A stretch of DNA of 64,000 nt, taken from assembly GCA_018241445.1 (NCBI GenBank), contig JAFEDT010000002.1:130855-194854 (forward strand), written 5' to 3'. This document shows positions 37,505 to 45,481 of this stretch, in pieces. How positions within the stretch are numbered: position 1 is the first letter of the stretch; each line of letters starts with the position of its first letter. The translations under genes and the position numbers were made by a program. The notes below the pieces were generated by a model that made no database searches, had not been told where the DNA came from, and was given only the letters and a program-made list of their open reading frames with translations. This DNA is from Pseudomonadota bacterium (GTDB lineage: Bacteria; Pseudomonadota; Gammaproteobacteria; Steroidobacterales; Steroidobacteraceae).

Positions 37505-37625
37505 TATACCGGGCCACGGACGGCCCGACAAAATCATGCGCCGCAGGCGCGTGATTTTGCGAGCGCAGCGAAAGCCGCGCCTTTCGCAAGCGAGGCTGGA
37601 AAAGGCCAGGATGGCCTTTTCCAGC
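37485..37625. repeat. Cluster of five consecutive hairpins
   Basis: Between the sheath gene stop (37641) and the hydrolase start (37468) lie five stem-loops: 37485-37491/37495-37501 (7 bp); CGGGCC/GGCCCG 37510-37515/37522-37527; 37530-37542/37546-37558 (13 pairs, one G-U); GCGAAAG/CTTTCGC 37568-37574/37581-37587; and 37595-37608/37612-37625 (14 perfect pairs, loop GGA). No T-runs follow, so these are not ordinary terminators. They may be a REP-type cluster or a structured RNA. Confidence 0.75.
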
Positions 37626-37640
37626 ATTGAACCAGACGCG

Positions 37641-39260
37641 TCAGCCGCGCAGGATTGCTGTCTCGATCTCCCACTCCACGCGCGCGCGCGCGGTAGCGGC
37701 ACGGTTGACGGTCACCGGCCGAACCCGGCTCTCGCCCGAGCGGTGCGTGACCATCCAGGTGTCAAACTCCGCCGGCCGGCTGGTGGCGAAACCGAACAGC
37801 AGGTTGAGCTTGCCTTCCGCCACAGTCTGCGGCCCGTTGATCCGCTCGTCACAGACGACGAAGTGGCTTTCCCCGGCTGCCACGCCCGCGAAAGCGCCCG
37901 CCTGCGCCAGGTCCTCCAGAAACTCCTCGACCTGCCGGGCGGCGCGCTGCCAGGTCGCCGGCTCGTTGCGCTCCAGCAGCACCCAGCGCGTGCCGCGCTC
38001 CACGCTCGCCGCCACGAACAGCGCCAGCCTGCGCGCCGACAGGTATTTCCAGTCCGCGGCCCCCCCGGTTCCGCCGCCCGGCGCCAGCGTGCGGGGGCTG
38101 ATCACCGGGCGCGCCCCGCTGCGTACCGCCTGCAGGGTGTTGACCCCCGCCTGGGCCAGGCGCTGCCGCTCCACTTCGGCCACCGCGACCGCCGGCTTCA
38201 GGCCCGGACGCAGCGCTGCCTCCTCGCTCTCGGCGGCCGCCCACACCGGCCAGATCTCGTCCGAGCGCGCCAGCATGCCGGCGGCGACGCCGCAGGAAGC
38301 GAAGGTTTCCGGGCGGCCGCGCAGCCGGTCGAGGGCCTGGACGCGCGGAAAATACATGACCGCGCTCTCGCTGCGGAACGGCCAGCCACGCAGCGCATCC
38401 AGCGCCGCTGCGGCCGTGTCCCAGCCCGCCGGCGGATCGACCAGCAGCAGCGCACTGCGCTCCCGGCACAGACGGGCCGCCACCACCAGGGTCGCAAGGC
38501 CCACGTCGCGCTCGCGGCCCAGGGGCGGAATGCACAGAAAATTGAATTGCGGTACGCCACTCAGGGCGAACAGGCCGGAGCCCGCCGCCGCCGCGCCGAT
38601 GATGTCGTAGTCGGTGGGCGGCGCGCCGTCATCGCCGTCCGGACTGGAGTGCGTATAGCCGATCGCCACCCCGCCCGGCCCGCCGGCGGAACGCTCCGGG
38701 CGCTGGTCCGGGACCGGACCGGCCACCCGCACCAGGCGTGACTGGGCGAGGAGCGTGCCAACGAAGCGTGGATCGCCCGCGGCCACCGACAGGCGGCGGA
38801 AAATCTCCTGCTCCTCGACCAGCTCCGACCCCGCCGAGCGCACCCGCTGCACCACCAGGTTGAAGGACTGCGGCTCGGCGGCGGTGAGCCCGTCGTAGTC
38901 CACCGAGGCGCGCAGGTATTCGCGCGAACCGGGGTTGCGCGCCAGCAGGCGCAGGGTGCTGCCGCCCGCGGGCAGCGTCAGGCTCGGCGGGCGGGCGCCG
39001 TTGGCGATGCGCACAATCCAGGCTTCGCGGCCGCCGCTGTCGAAGAACTGTTCGACCGCGTAGGAGACGGTTGAAGGCTGCCACAGCCCGCCGAATCGTT
39101 GCTGGTATCCGGCAAAACTCGTTACCAGCACGGGTTCGTTGACCGGACCCTTGAGAGTGCGGCCGACAAATACCGCAACTGCAGTCGGCACGCGATCGAT
39201 CGCGTGATCCCTGCGGCTTTGTTGTGCGAGTTCTGCGCCGGACGCGGGGCTGTTTGCCAC
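37641..39260 (-). CDS. Orphan phage-tail-sheath-family protein
   Basis: A 539-residue protein with the tail sheath N-terminal pattern: PTAVAVFVGRTLKGPVNEPVLVTSFAGYQQRFGG (split across residues about 24-57) and SYAVEQFFDSGGREAWIVRI, then the C-terminal sheath domain (KYLSARRLALFVAASVERGTRWVLLERN and a closing ETAI strand). Sheath proteins contract to drive phage tails, type VI systems or extracellular injection systems. No tube, baseplate, spike, ATPase or capsid gene is present within 20 kb on either side. It may be a relic or have a domesticated role. Codon and base use look like those of its neighbours. Confidence 0.85.
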   Translation of the reverse strand: MANSPASGAELAQQSRRDHAIDRVPTAVAVFVGRTLKGPVNEPVLVTSFAGYQQRFGGLWQPSTVSYAVEQFFDSGGREAWIVRIANGARPPSLTLPAGGSTLRLLARNPGSREYLRASVDYDGLTAAEPQSFNLVVQRVRSAGSELVEEQEIFRRLSVAAGDPRFVGTLLAQSRLVRVAGPVPDQRPERSAGGPGGVAIGYTHSSPDGDDGAPPTDYDIIGAAAAGSGLFALSGVPQFNFLCIPPLGRERDVGLATLVVAARLCRERSALLLVDPPAGWDTAAAALDALRGWPFRSESAVMYFPRVQALDRLRGRPETFASCGVAAGMLARSDEIWPVWAAAESEEAALRPGLKPAVAVAEVERQRLAQAGVNTLQAVRSGARPVISPRTLAPGGGTGGAADWKYLSARRLALFVAASVERGTRWVLLERNEPATWQRAARQVEEFLEDLAQAGAFAGVAAGESHFVVCDERINGPQTVAEGKLNLLFGFATSRPAEFDTWMVTHRSGESRVRPVTVNRAATARARVEWEIETAILRG

Positions 39261-39334
39261 TCATGCGCCTCATGGGAGCTGCCGTGCGCATGCTAACACA
39301 GCAGACCCTGCGCGCGCGCCGCTTGCGGCGGCCT

Positions 39335-39502
39335 TCAGTCGCGGGCGGCGGCCCGCGGTTGGACGTCGTTGGCGGATGAGCCCGCGCCGGATGTATCAGC
39401 GGAGGGTGGCGGTGCGCCGTGCGATCTGCTGCGCTGCGCTTCCTCCTGCTTGCGCGCGATTTCCGCCAACATCAACTGCAGCCAGGGAGAAAGGCGCTTC
39501 AT
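39335..39502 (-). CDS. 55-residue conserved-looking small protein after the L,D-transpeptidase
   Basis: The ATG at 39502 overlaps the transpeptidase stop (ATGA). The product starts MKRLSPWLQLMLAEIARKQE, an amphipathic helix, and then becomes Ser/Ala/Pro-rich and disordered, ending RAAARD. The coupled start, the amphipathic head and the absence of any other gene in 39335-39498 argue it is real. No named family is recognised; its position suggests a partner of the transpeptidase or of the downstream sheath gene, 74 bases away. Confidence 0.6.
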   Translation of the reverse strand: MKRLSPWLQLMLAEIARKQEEAQRSRSHGAPPPSADTSGAGSSANDVQPRAAARD

Positions 39503-40776
39503 GTGCCCGCGGGCCTGCCGGCGACGGCAGCAGCGGGGCTCGCCGCTGCGGGCGCGGGAGCCGCCGCTGCAGGAGCGACGCTGGCGGCCGCCTCGCGTTC
39601 GGACTGGAGTTGCTTGAAGGTGGCCTCGTCCATCGGCAAGTCCGTCTTGCCGTCCCAGGTGGAACCTTCCGGCAGGACGTTCTGCACCCGGGTCGCCGCG
39701 GCCACGATCTGCGTCACGCTGCCGTCGGCGGTGCTGATCGGCACCGGAATGCCGCGTGGGTCATGGGCGAAGGCGGCGACCTGCGTCCAGTTGACCTGGG
39801 CGTGATGGCTCTTCGCCTGCTCTTTCAGAGTCGCGGCCAGCGGCCCCGACAGCAGCTTGCGCTGCGCATTCTTCCAGTCACGCGCGTCGTCTTCGAGCAC
39901 GTCATAGGGCTGCATATAGAGCTGCCCGTCCCGCCAGCCGATCACATAGGGCTGGTTGACCACCCGCACCTGCGTACCGAGCGGCACCATGTTGAAGAAC
40001 TGCTCGATGTCCTCGGGGTACAGCCGCATGCAGCCGTGGCTGGAGCGCAGGCCGACACCGGCCGGCTTGTTGGTTCCGTGGATCAGGTAGCTGGGCCACT
40101 GCAGGTAGAAGGCATAGCGGCCCAGCGGGTTGTCCGGCCCGGGCCCGATCACCGGATCGAGCTCCTCGCCATTCTCACGATGCTCCTTGCGGACCGACAC
40201 CGGCACGCGCCACGTCGGGTCCTTCTGGCGCCGCACAATCCGGGTGACACCCTCAGGCGTGCGCCAGCCGACCTTGCCAATGCCGATGGGGTGGGTATAG
40301 ACCATCGGGCGTTTCCCGGCCTTCACCGGCGGGAAATAGAAGATGCGCATGGCGGCGATGTTGATGACCAGCCCGGTGCGTGGCGCGTTGGGCAGGATGT
40401 ACTGCGTCGGCACGACGATCTCGCGCCCCGCCCCCGGCAGCCATGGGTCCACCTTCGGATTGGCGCGCAGGATCTCGTCGTAGCCGACATTGAAGCGCCG
40501 CGCGATGTCGCTGAGTGTGTCTTCCTTGCCGGCGGTCACGACCTGGACGGTGCCGACGATGTCCTGGCCCGGCGCCAGCTCGAAGCGCTCCGTCGCCACC
40601 GGCAGTGGCAGCGCCGGCGGCGCGGGGGGTGGCGGGGGCGGTGGGGGCGGCGCCGGCGTGTGCCGCAACCCGGCGAACAGGGAGCAGCCCGCGAGCAGCA
40701 GCGGCAGCAGCGCGGCGGTAAACGTGGTGCGCCGCCTGGCGGCGCCGCAATCCGGAGGCAGGGGAAAGGTCTTCAT
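39499..40776 (-). CDS. LysM-containing L,D-transpeptidase lipoprotein
   Basis: A 425-residue envelope enzyme. A lipoprotein signal ends LLLAGC (about residue 31), followed by a run of about ten prolines. A LysM-like segment (DTLSDIARRFNVGYDEILRANP, split at about 85-107) binds peptidoglycan, and the YkuD catalytic domain carries HGTN and SSHGCMRL, with the catalytic Cys near residue 249. It should make 3-3 crosslinks or attach lipoproteins to peptidoglycan, as ErfK/YbiS enzymes do. The Ala/Pro-rich C-terminal tail is low complexity. Confidence 0.93.
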   Translation of the reverse strand: MKTFPLPPDCGAARRRTTFTAALLPLLLAGCSLFAGLRHTPAPPPPPPPPPAPPALPLPVATERFELAPGQDIVGTVQVVTAGKEDTLSDIARRFNVGYDEILRANPKVDPWLPGAGREIVVPTQYILPNAPRTGLVINIAAMRIFYFPPVKAGKRPMVYTHPIGIGKVGWRTPEGVTRIVRRQKDPTWRVPVSVRKEHRENGEELDPVIGPGPDNPLGRYAFYLQWPSYLIHGTNKPAGVGLRSSHGCMRLYPEDIEQFFNMVPLGTQVRVVNQPYVIGWRDGQLYMQPYDVLEDDARDWKNAQRKLLSGPLAATLKEQAKSHHAQVNWTQVAAFAHDPRGIPVPISTADGSVTQIVAAATRVQNVLPEGSTWDGKTDLPMDEATFKQLQSEREAAASVAPAAAAPAPAAASPAAAVAGRPAGT

Positions 40777-40827
40777 GACTGGCCGATTATGACCGATGCC
40801 GGGGCAATCGCCCCTGTCGGCGAACGG

Positions 40828-41325
40828 CTACAGCAGTACCGGCTGGTTGGGCAGCTCGTTGCCGCTGGCGGCGCGCCCCGGAAAGTGCCTCCCGATCAGG
40901 GCGCCTACGCCGTCGACCCCGGCGATCGCACCTTCGCGAAACCGGCCGGCGCGGAAGTGCTGCTCCATCACACGGCACACCGCCGCCCACTCGGCCTGCG
41001 GTATCCGGGTCGCGATACCGCGATCCGCCACGATCTCCACCTGGTGATCGGCCATCAGCACATAAATAAGGACGCCGTTGTTCTCGGCGGTGTCCCAGAC
41101 ATTGAACTGCCCGAACATCTGCAGCGCACGCGTACGCGCCGGCAGGTCGTGCCAGAGCTCGTGCAGATCGAATGCGGTCTCGATGACGAAGCGGATTTCC
41201 CCGCCATGGCGGCCCTCGGCCTCGCCGATGGCCTGTTCGATGGCGTCGCGCACGGCGAGCGGGAAATCGCGGCGCGTACTCCAGCGGGTGGTGGCGATGT
41301 GCCGCAGCAGCCGGATGAACTTCAT
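40828..41325 (-). CDS. TPM-domain protein
   Basis: A 165-residue protein whose central part (ENNGVLIYVLMADHQVEIVADRG, split at about 80-102, and AVCRVMEQHFRAGRF) matches the second half of the TPM domain seen in YgcG-like proteins. It lacks a signal peptide and a transmembrane segment. It starts 9 bases after the stop of the larger TPM protein gene (41335). TPM domains are linked to photosystem II repair in plants and to envelope stress in bacteria; enzymatic activity is uncertain. Confidence 0.85.
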   Translation of the reverse strand: MKFIRLLRHIATTRWSTRRDFPLAVRDAIEQAIGEAEGRHGGEIRFVIETAFDLHELWHDLPARTRALQMFGQFNVWDTAENNGVLIYVLMADHQVEIVADRGIATRIPQAEWAAVCRVMEQHFRAGRFREGAIAGVDGVGALIGRHFPGRAASGNELPNQPVLL

Positions 41326-41334
41326 GATGGCGCC

Positions 41335-42279
41335 CTACCAGCTTCCGGAAGCGCCGCCGCCACCGAAGCCTCCGCCGCCACCACCGAAGCCCCCGCCACC
41401 ACCGAAGCCCCCGCCCCCACCAAAGCCTCCGCCACCAAAACCTCCGCCGCCCAGGCCTCCTCCGAAACCCCCGCCATAGCCTCCACTGCTCCAGCCGCTG
41501 CCGCGCGCCAGCCCGCCCAGCAGGGCAAACACCAGGGCGCCCACCCCGGCGAGTCCCGCGAACAGCAGGCCATAGCCGGTCAGAAAGGTGAGACCTCCGG
41601 CCCCAAGGCCGGTAAAGATCGAACCCAGGGTGCGGCCGAAGATCGCGCGCAGCACGACCGACCCGATCACGACGGAGAACAGCAGGAACGGCAGGATGCT
41701 CCCACCCCCCCGGCCATGCGCCCCCTGCCACTCGCGCTGCGGCGGGGGCAGGTCCTCGCCCTCGATGACCTTCATCATCTGGCTCACGCCCGCATCGATG
41801 CCGCCGGCGAAGTCGCCCTGGCGCAGGTAGGGCGTGATGGTCTCGGTGATGATGCGGTTGCTGATCGCATCCGGGAGAACACCTTCCAGCCCGTAGCCCA
41901 CCTCGATGCGAAGGCGGTGATCGTTCTTGGCGATGATCAGCAGCGCACCGTCATCGACTTTCTTGCGCCCGAGCTTCCACTGCTCGACCACCCGGATGGA
42001 GTACTGCGCAATGTCCTCCGGCTGGGTAGTGGGCACCATCAGCACCGCGATCTGCGAACCCTTCGTGGCCTCGAAGGCGGCCAGCTTGTTGTCCAGCGCG
42101 CTCTGCTGGTCGGCCGTGAGAGTGCCGGTCAGGTCGGTGACCCGCGCAGTGAGCGGGGGTATCGCAGCCAGGCCCGTCGGCTGGCCCTGGGCGCCGACGG
42201 TGGCCGTGGCGCACAGCGCCAACAGCCACAGCAGCAGGCCAGGCCCGCGGTGACGAGCCCGGCCGGACAGCCCGATCAT
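41335..42279 (-). CDS. TPM-domain membrane protein with glycine-rich tail (YgcG-like)
   Basis: A 314-residue protein: signal peptide (about 12-30), TPM domain (about 45-170: VTDLTGTLTADQQ, DDGALLIIAKNDHRLRIEVGYGLEG), two hydrophobic segments (about 195-250), and a C-terminal run of FGGGG repeats. The architecture is that of YgcG-type proteins found beside LemA. It overlaps lemA by 4 bases. The glycine tail is encoded by a short CCACCGAAGCC-type repeat, prone to length variation. Confidence 0.92.
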   Translation of the reverse strand: MIGLSGRARHRGPGLLLWLLALCATATVGAQGQPTGLAAIPPLTARVTDLTGTLTADQQSALDNKLAAFEATKGSQIAVLMVPTTQPEDIAQYSIRVVEQWKLGRKKVDDGALLIIAKNDHRLRIEVGYGLEGVLPDAISNRIITETITPYLRQGDFAGGIDAGVSQMMKVIEGEDLPPPQREWQGAHGRGGGSILPFLLFSVVIGSVVLRAIFGRTLGSIFTGLGAGGLTFLTGYGLLFAGLAGVGALVFALLGGLARGSGWSSGGYGGGFGGGLGGGGFGGGGFGGGGGFGGGGGFGGGGGGFGGGGASGSW

Positions 42280-42905
42280 TGCCCGGACGGGGATCCCGCC
42301 GGTGCGGCCGGCGCCGCGGTGTCGAAGCTCACCGTCGGCGCGGTCGAGATCTGCTTTTCATTCTCCACGGTGAAGTTCGGCTTCTCCTTGAAGCCGAACA
42401 TCTTGGCAGTCAGGTTCACCGGGAACGACCGCACCGTCACGTTGTAGGAACGCACCGCCTCGATGTAGCGGTTGCGCGCCACGGTCACACGGTTCTCGGT
42501 GCCCTCGAGCTGCGCCTGCAGGTCGCGGAAGTTCTGGTCGGACTTCAACTGCGGATAGTTCTCCGACACGGCGATCAGGCTCTTCAGGGCCTGGGTCAGC
42601 TGCCCCTGGGCCGCCTGGTACTTGGCGAACAGCTCGGGGTTGTTGAGCACTTCGGGCGTAACCTGGATGGAGCCGACTTTGGCGCGCGCCTCGGTGACGC
42701 CGATGAGCACCTTCTGTTCCTGCGCCGCGTAACCCTTCACGGTGTTGACGAGGTTGGGAATCAGGTCAGAGCGGCGCTGGTACTGATTGACCACCTCGGA
42801 CCAGGCTGCCTTCACGCTTTCATCCTGCTGCTGCAGGTTGTTGTAACCGCAACCCGACAGGCCGAGGGTCGCCAGGGCCAGCAGGGCAATCAACAGCGCG
42901 CGCAT
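42276..42905 (-). CDS. lemA: LemA-family lipoprotein
   Basis: A 209-residue coiled-coil protein. The start at 42905 follows AAGGAG and gives a lipoprotein signal ending LSGCG. Then NNLQQQDESVKAAWSEVVNQYQRRSDLIPNLVNTVK (positions about 22-57) is the LemA hallmark, with helical repeats following. LemA and TPM proteins form a conserved envelope unit of unclear function. First gene of the lemA-TPM-TPM operon. Confidence 0.95.
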   Translation of the reverse strand: MRALLIALLALATLGLSGCGYNNLQQQDESVKAAWSEVVNQYQRRSDLIPNLVNTVKGYAAQEQKVLIGVTEARAKVGSIQVTPEVLNNPELFAKYQAAQGQLTQALKSLIAVSENYPQLKSDQNFRDLQAQLEGTENRVTVARNRYIEAVRSYNVTVRSFPVNLTAKMFGFKEKPNFTVENEKQISTAPTVSFDTAAPAAPAGSPSGQ

Positions 42906-43058
42906 CAGTGTTCTCCTTAACAACGGTTGTACCGGCTGGCGCCCAGCCCGGTGCGGGCGGCGATTGTCCCACGTCTGACATAACGCGTCGAATTGATGGA
43001 TTGCCCCGGAGAACCAGGGCCGATCAGCCGTCGGGCGACAATGCTTCCCGCGCCGGAA

Positions 43059-43078
43059 GTGTGTATATCAGTACACAC
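43059..43078. promoter_or_regulatory. Palindromic operator-like site upstream of lemA
   Basis: GTGTGTA (43059-43065) and TACACAC (43072-43078) are perfect inverted arms around six bases, 154 bases before the lemA start. The symmetry suggests a dimeric regulator. It does not fit the LexA, Fur or TyrR consensus. The 339-bp gap 42906-43244 otherwise holds a terminator and a hairpin, with no gene that I can support. Confidence 0.45.
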
Positions 43079-43148
43079 CTCCGCGCGACGGGCCTGTCAC
43101 GCCTGGACCTGCCACCCGCCACGCCCCACGCGCCACCCGCCGCCAGTC

Positions 43149-43180
43149 AAAAAAAACCCCAGGTTTTGAGGCCTGGGGTT
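43149..43180 (-). terminator. Rho-independent terminator with upstream stable hairpin
   Basis: On the minus strand a 9-bp stem (43180-43172 with 43163-43155, arms AACCCCAGG/CCTGGGGTT) is followed by a run of eight T. It ends the transcript of the small gene at 43245-43457. A second perfect 9-bp hairpin, GGCGGACTT/AAGTCCGCC (43187-43195/43211-43219), lies just before it, so the 3' UTR is strongly structured and could yield a stable small RNA. Confidence 0.8.
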
Positions 43181-43244
43181 CGTAAGGGCGGACTTTCGAT
43201 GAAGGGAAGGAAGTCCGCCAGGGGATACCCGGTTTCAATGCAAA

Positions 43245-43457
43245 TCAGTGCAGCCTGGACCAATGCAGGATCCGGATGTCATCCGAATCCAGGTCGAAAT
43301 TCTGCGCCAGCAGCGCCCGCAGCTCGCGGCTGGGGCGGGTGCGCGGTAGCGGATGCAGCAGTTCCACCACCCCGCTCCACTCGTCGCCGCCGCCGGCGCC
43401 CGCGGGGCGGCCGGATTGCGTGACGAAGTGGGTGTAGTACTTGGTGGTCACGGGCAT
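43245..43457 (-). CDS. Small hypothetical protein (70 residues)
   Basis: The start at 43457 gives MPVTTKYYTHFVTQSGRPAG; a reading from 43508 has an implausible Gly/Pro leader. The product has an aromatic N-terminal strand, a Gly-rich turn, and a C-terminal helix ending DSDDIRILHWSRLH. No family is recognised. It is a lone minus-strand gene divergent from greB across 88 bases and has its own terminator, which supports expression. Confidence 0.6.
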   Translation of the reverse strand: MPVTTKYYTHFVTQSGRPAGAGGGDEWSGVVELLHPLPRTRPSRELRALLAQNFDLDSDDIRILHWSRLH

Positions 43458-43545
43458 GAGGCTAGTCCCGGGCTGCGGGCCGGGTCCGTGAAGCGCGCCA
43501 CACGGCATGCAGTAAAGTTCGCAGGGCTGCGACGCATTTCACGCA

Positions 43546-44082
43546 ATGGAGGCGCTCTTGGGGCGTTATCGCGCACGCGAGCCGGCGGGCTCGAAGTACA
43601 TCACCCCGCAGGGCGCCAGGCGGCTGCGGGACGAACTGGACCGTCTGTGGCGCGAGGAGCGCCCGCGGGTGACCGCGGCCGTCAGCGCCGCCGCCGCCCA
43701 GGGCGACCGCTCGGAGAACGCCGAGTACACTTACGGCAAGAAGCGGCTGCGCGAGATCGACGCGCGCGTGCGCTTCCTGCGCCGCCGGCTCGAAGGCATG
43801 GTGGTGGTGAACCAGCCGCCCGCCGACCCGACGCGCGTGTTCTTCGGCGCCTGGGTGGTGCTGCAGGACGACAGCGGCGTGCAGATACGCTATCGCATCG
43901 TCGGCCCGGATGAGTTCGACATGGCGCCCGGCTACATCAGCATGGACGCCCCCCTCGGGCGCGCCTTGCTGCGCCGCGCGCGGGGTGATGAGTTCGCTCT
44001 CGCCACGCCCGGCGGGGAGCGCATCTACGAGATCCTGGCCGTGGAATACGAGCCGGTTACCAAAGCACCCGCACGTTCTTGA
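43546..44082 (+). CDS. greB: Transcript cleavage factor GreB
   Basis: A 178-residue Gre factor that rescues backtracked RNA polymerase. The N-terminal coiled coil carries the acidic tip GDRSENAEYTYGKK (the D and E residues stimulate cleavage), and RVFFGAWVVL, IVGPDEFD and the Gly-rich C-terminal domain follow. Length and ITPQG near the start fit GreB rather than GreA. It overlaps the convergent homospermidine synthase gene by 26 bases. Confidence 0.95.
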   Translation: MEALLGRYRAREPAGSKYITPQGARRLRDELDRLWREERPRVTAAVSAAAAQGDRSENAEYTYGKKRLREIDARVRFLRRRLEGMVVVNQPPADPTRVFFGAWVVLQDDSGVQIRYRIVGPDEFDMAPGYISMDAPLGRALLRRARGDEFALATPGGERIYEILAVEYEPVTKAPARS

Positions 44083-45481
44083 ACTGCCAGGGATCGGTGC
44101 GATCCAGGTCCTCCGCGAACAGCCGCTCGCGCTCGTGCAGCGGCGTCCAGTCCGTGTACTGCCCGGTCACCGGGCCCAGGTACGGCATGCAGATCTCCAG
44201 GTTGCGCCGGAAATCCATCTCGTCGGGCTCCACGATCCCGAGATTGGGGTTTTCCATCGCCCAGACCACGCCCGACAGCACCGCCACGCAGACCTGCAGG
44301 CTGGTGGCGTTGTTGTACGGCGCCAGCTTGCGCGCCTCCTCGATCGGCAACTGCGATCCGAACCAATAGGCATTCTTCTTGTGGCCGGCCAGCAGCACGC
44401 CCAGCTCGTCGATGCCGCTGATGATCTCGTCCATCAGTATGCGCTGGCGCTCCTGCTGCACGTAGTTGCGGCCCAGCAGCTCGTGCACCGACATCACCGC
44501 GGAGTCGCAGGGGTGGTAGGCGTAGTGCACCGTCGGCCGGTACGCCACCTGCGCACCCTCGCGTACCGAGTAGTAGTCCGCGATTGAGATCGACTCGCCG
44601 TGAGTGATGCAGAAGCCGTGGAAGTGCCCGGCCCTGGGGGTCCAGGTGCGCACACGCGTGCCGGCGCCCGGCTGCAGCAGGTAAATCGCGGCCAGGCAAC
44701 CGCTCTCGTGGCGGCGCCCGTCGCGCGGAAAATTACGCTCATGCGTGCCCCAGCCGAGTTCGGCCGGCTGCGAACCCTCGCTGACGAAGCCGTCGATGGA
44801 CCAGGTGTTGACGAATTCACCGGGCTGTTTGGGCTTGCTGGTGAGTTGCGTGTCGCGCTCGGCGACGTGCACCACCTTGATGTTGAGGCGGCGCGCCAGC
44901 GCGCCCCAGTCGGCGCGCGAGGCCGGGTTGCCCGCATCCACCGCGGTGTCGCGCGCGATGTTGAGCAGCGCCTGCTTCATGAAGTGCGACACCAGCCCGG
45001 GATTGGCACCGTGAGTCAGCACCGCGGTCGGTGCGCGCGCATTGCCGGCGCGCAGCGCCAGGGCTTCCTCGCGCAGCGCGTAGTTGGTGCGCTTGCCGGC
45101 CGGCACGGTCGGATCGGTATAGCCGCCCGGCCAGGGCTCGATGCAGGTATCCAGGTACATCGCACCCTTTTCCCAGCACAGCTTGACCAGGGCGATGCTG
45201 GAGACGTCGACGCTGACGTTGATGAGGAAGTCCCCGCGCCCGAGCAGCGGATTCAAGACGCGGCGGTAGTTCTCGCGCGTCAGGCGCTCGCGCACAACCT
45301 TGATGCCGTACTGGGCCGCTTCGGCGGCGCCGCGCTCGTCGGCGGTCACGATGCTGATGCGCTGCGGCGCGATGCCGATGTGGCGCAGGACCAGGGGGAG
45401 TGTCCCCTGGCCAATGCTGCCGAAGCCGATGAACAGGATGCGTCCGGGAAACTCGACGTGGATCTTGTGCTGGTTGCTCAT
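44057..45481 (-). CDS. hss: Homospermidine synthase
   Basis: A 474-residue NAD-dependent enzyme that joins two putrescines (or spermidine and putrescine) to sym-homospermidine. The Rossmann motif FIGFGSIGQG lies at residues 17-26; EPWPGGYTDP, THGANPGLVSHF and GHFHGFCITHGES are characteristic of bacterial Hss. It lies close to arginine decarboxylase, so the region serves polyamine synthesis. It overlaps the upstream GST gene by 4 bases (ATGA). Confidence 0.93.
   Translation of the reverse strand: MSNQHKIHVEFPGRILFIGFGSIGQGTLPLVLRHIGIAPQRISIVTADERGAAEAAQYGIKVVRERLTRENYRRVLNPLLGRGDFLINVSVDVSSIALVKLCWEKGAMYLDTCIEPWPGGYTDPTVPAGKRTNYALREEALALRAGNARAPTAVLTHGANPGLVSHFMKQALLNIARDTAVDAGNPASRADWGALARRLNIKVVHVAERDTQLTSKPKQPGEFVNTWSIDGFVSEGSQPAELGWGTHERNFPRDGRRHESGCLAAIYLLQPGAGTRVRTWTPRAGHFHGFCITHGESISIADYYSVREGAQVAYRPTVHYAYHPCDSAVMSVHELLGRNYVQQERQRILMDEIISGIDELGVLLAGHKKNAYWFGSQLPIEEARKLAPYNNATSLQVCVAVLSGVVWAMENPNLGIVEPDEMDFRRNLEICMPYLGPVTGQYTDWTPLHERERLFAEDLDRTDPWQFKNVRVLW

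Noticed and set aside
39452..39470. Third copy of the GCGGAAATCGC arm
   Set aside because: It lies inside the coding sequence of the small protein, without a partner arm or the second hairpin.
41340..41480. CCACCGAAGCC-type tandem repeats
   Set aside because: In-frame coding for the glycine-rich tail of the TPM protein, as in related proteins.
39376..42447. 1023-residue open frame on the plus strand
   Set aside because: It runs antisense across the L,D-transpeptidase and TPM genes, all of which have clear motifs.
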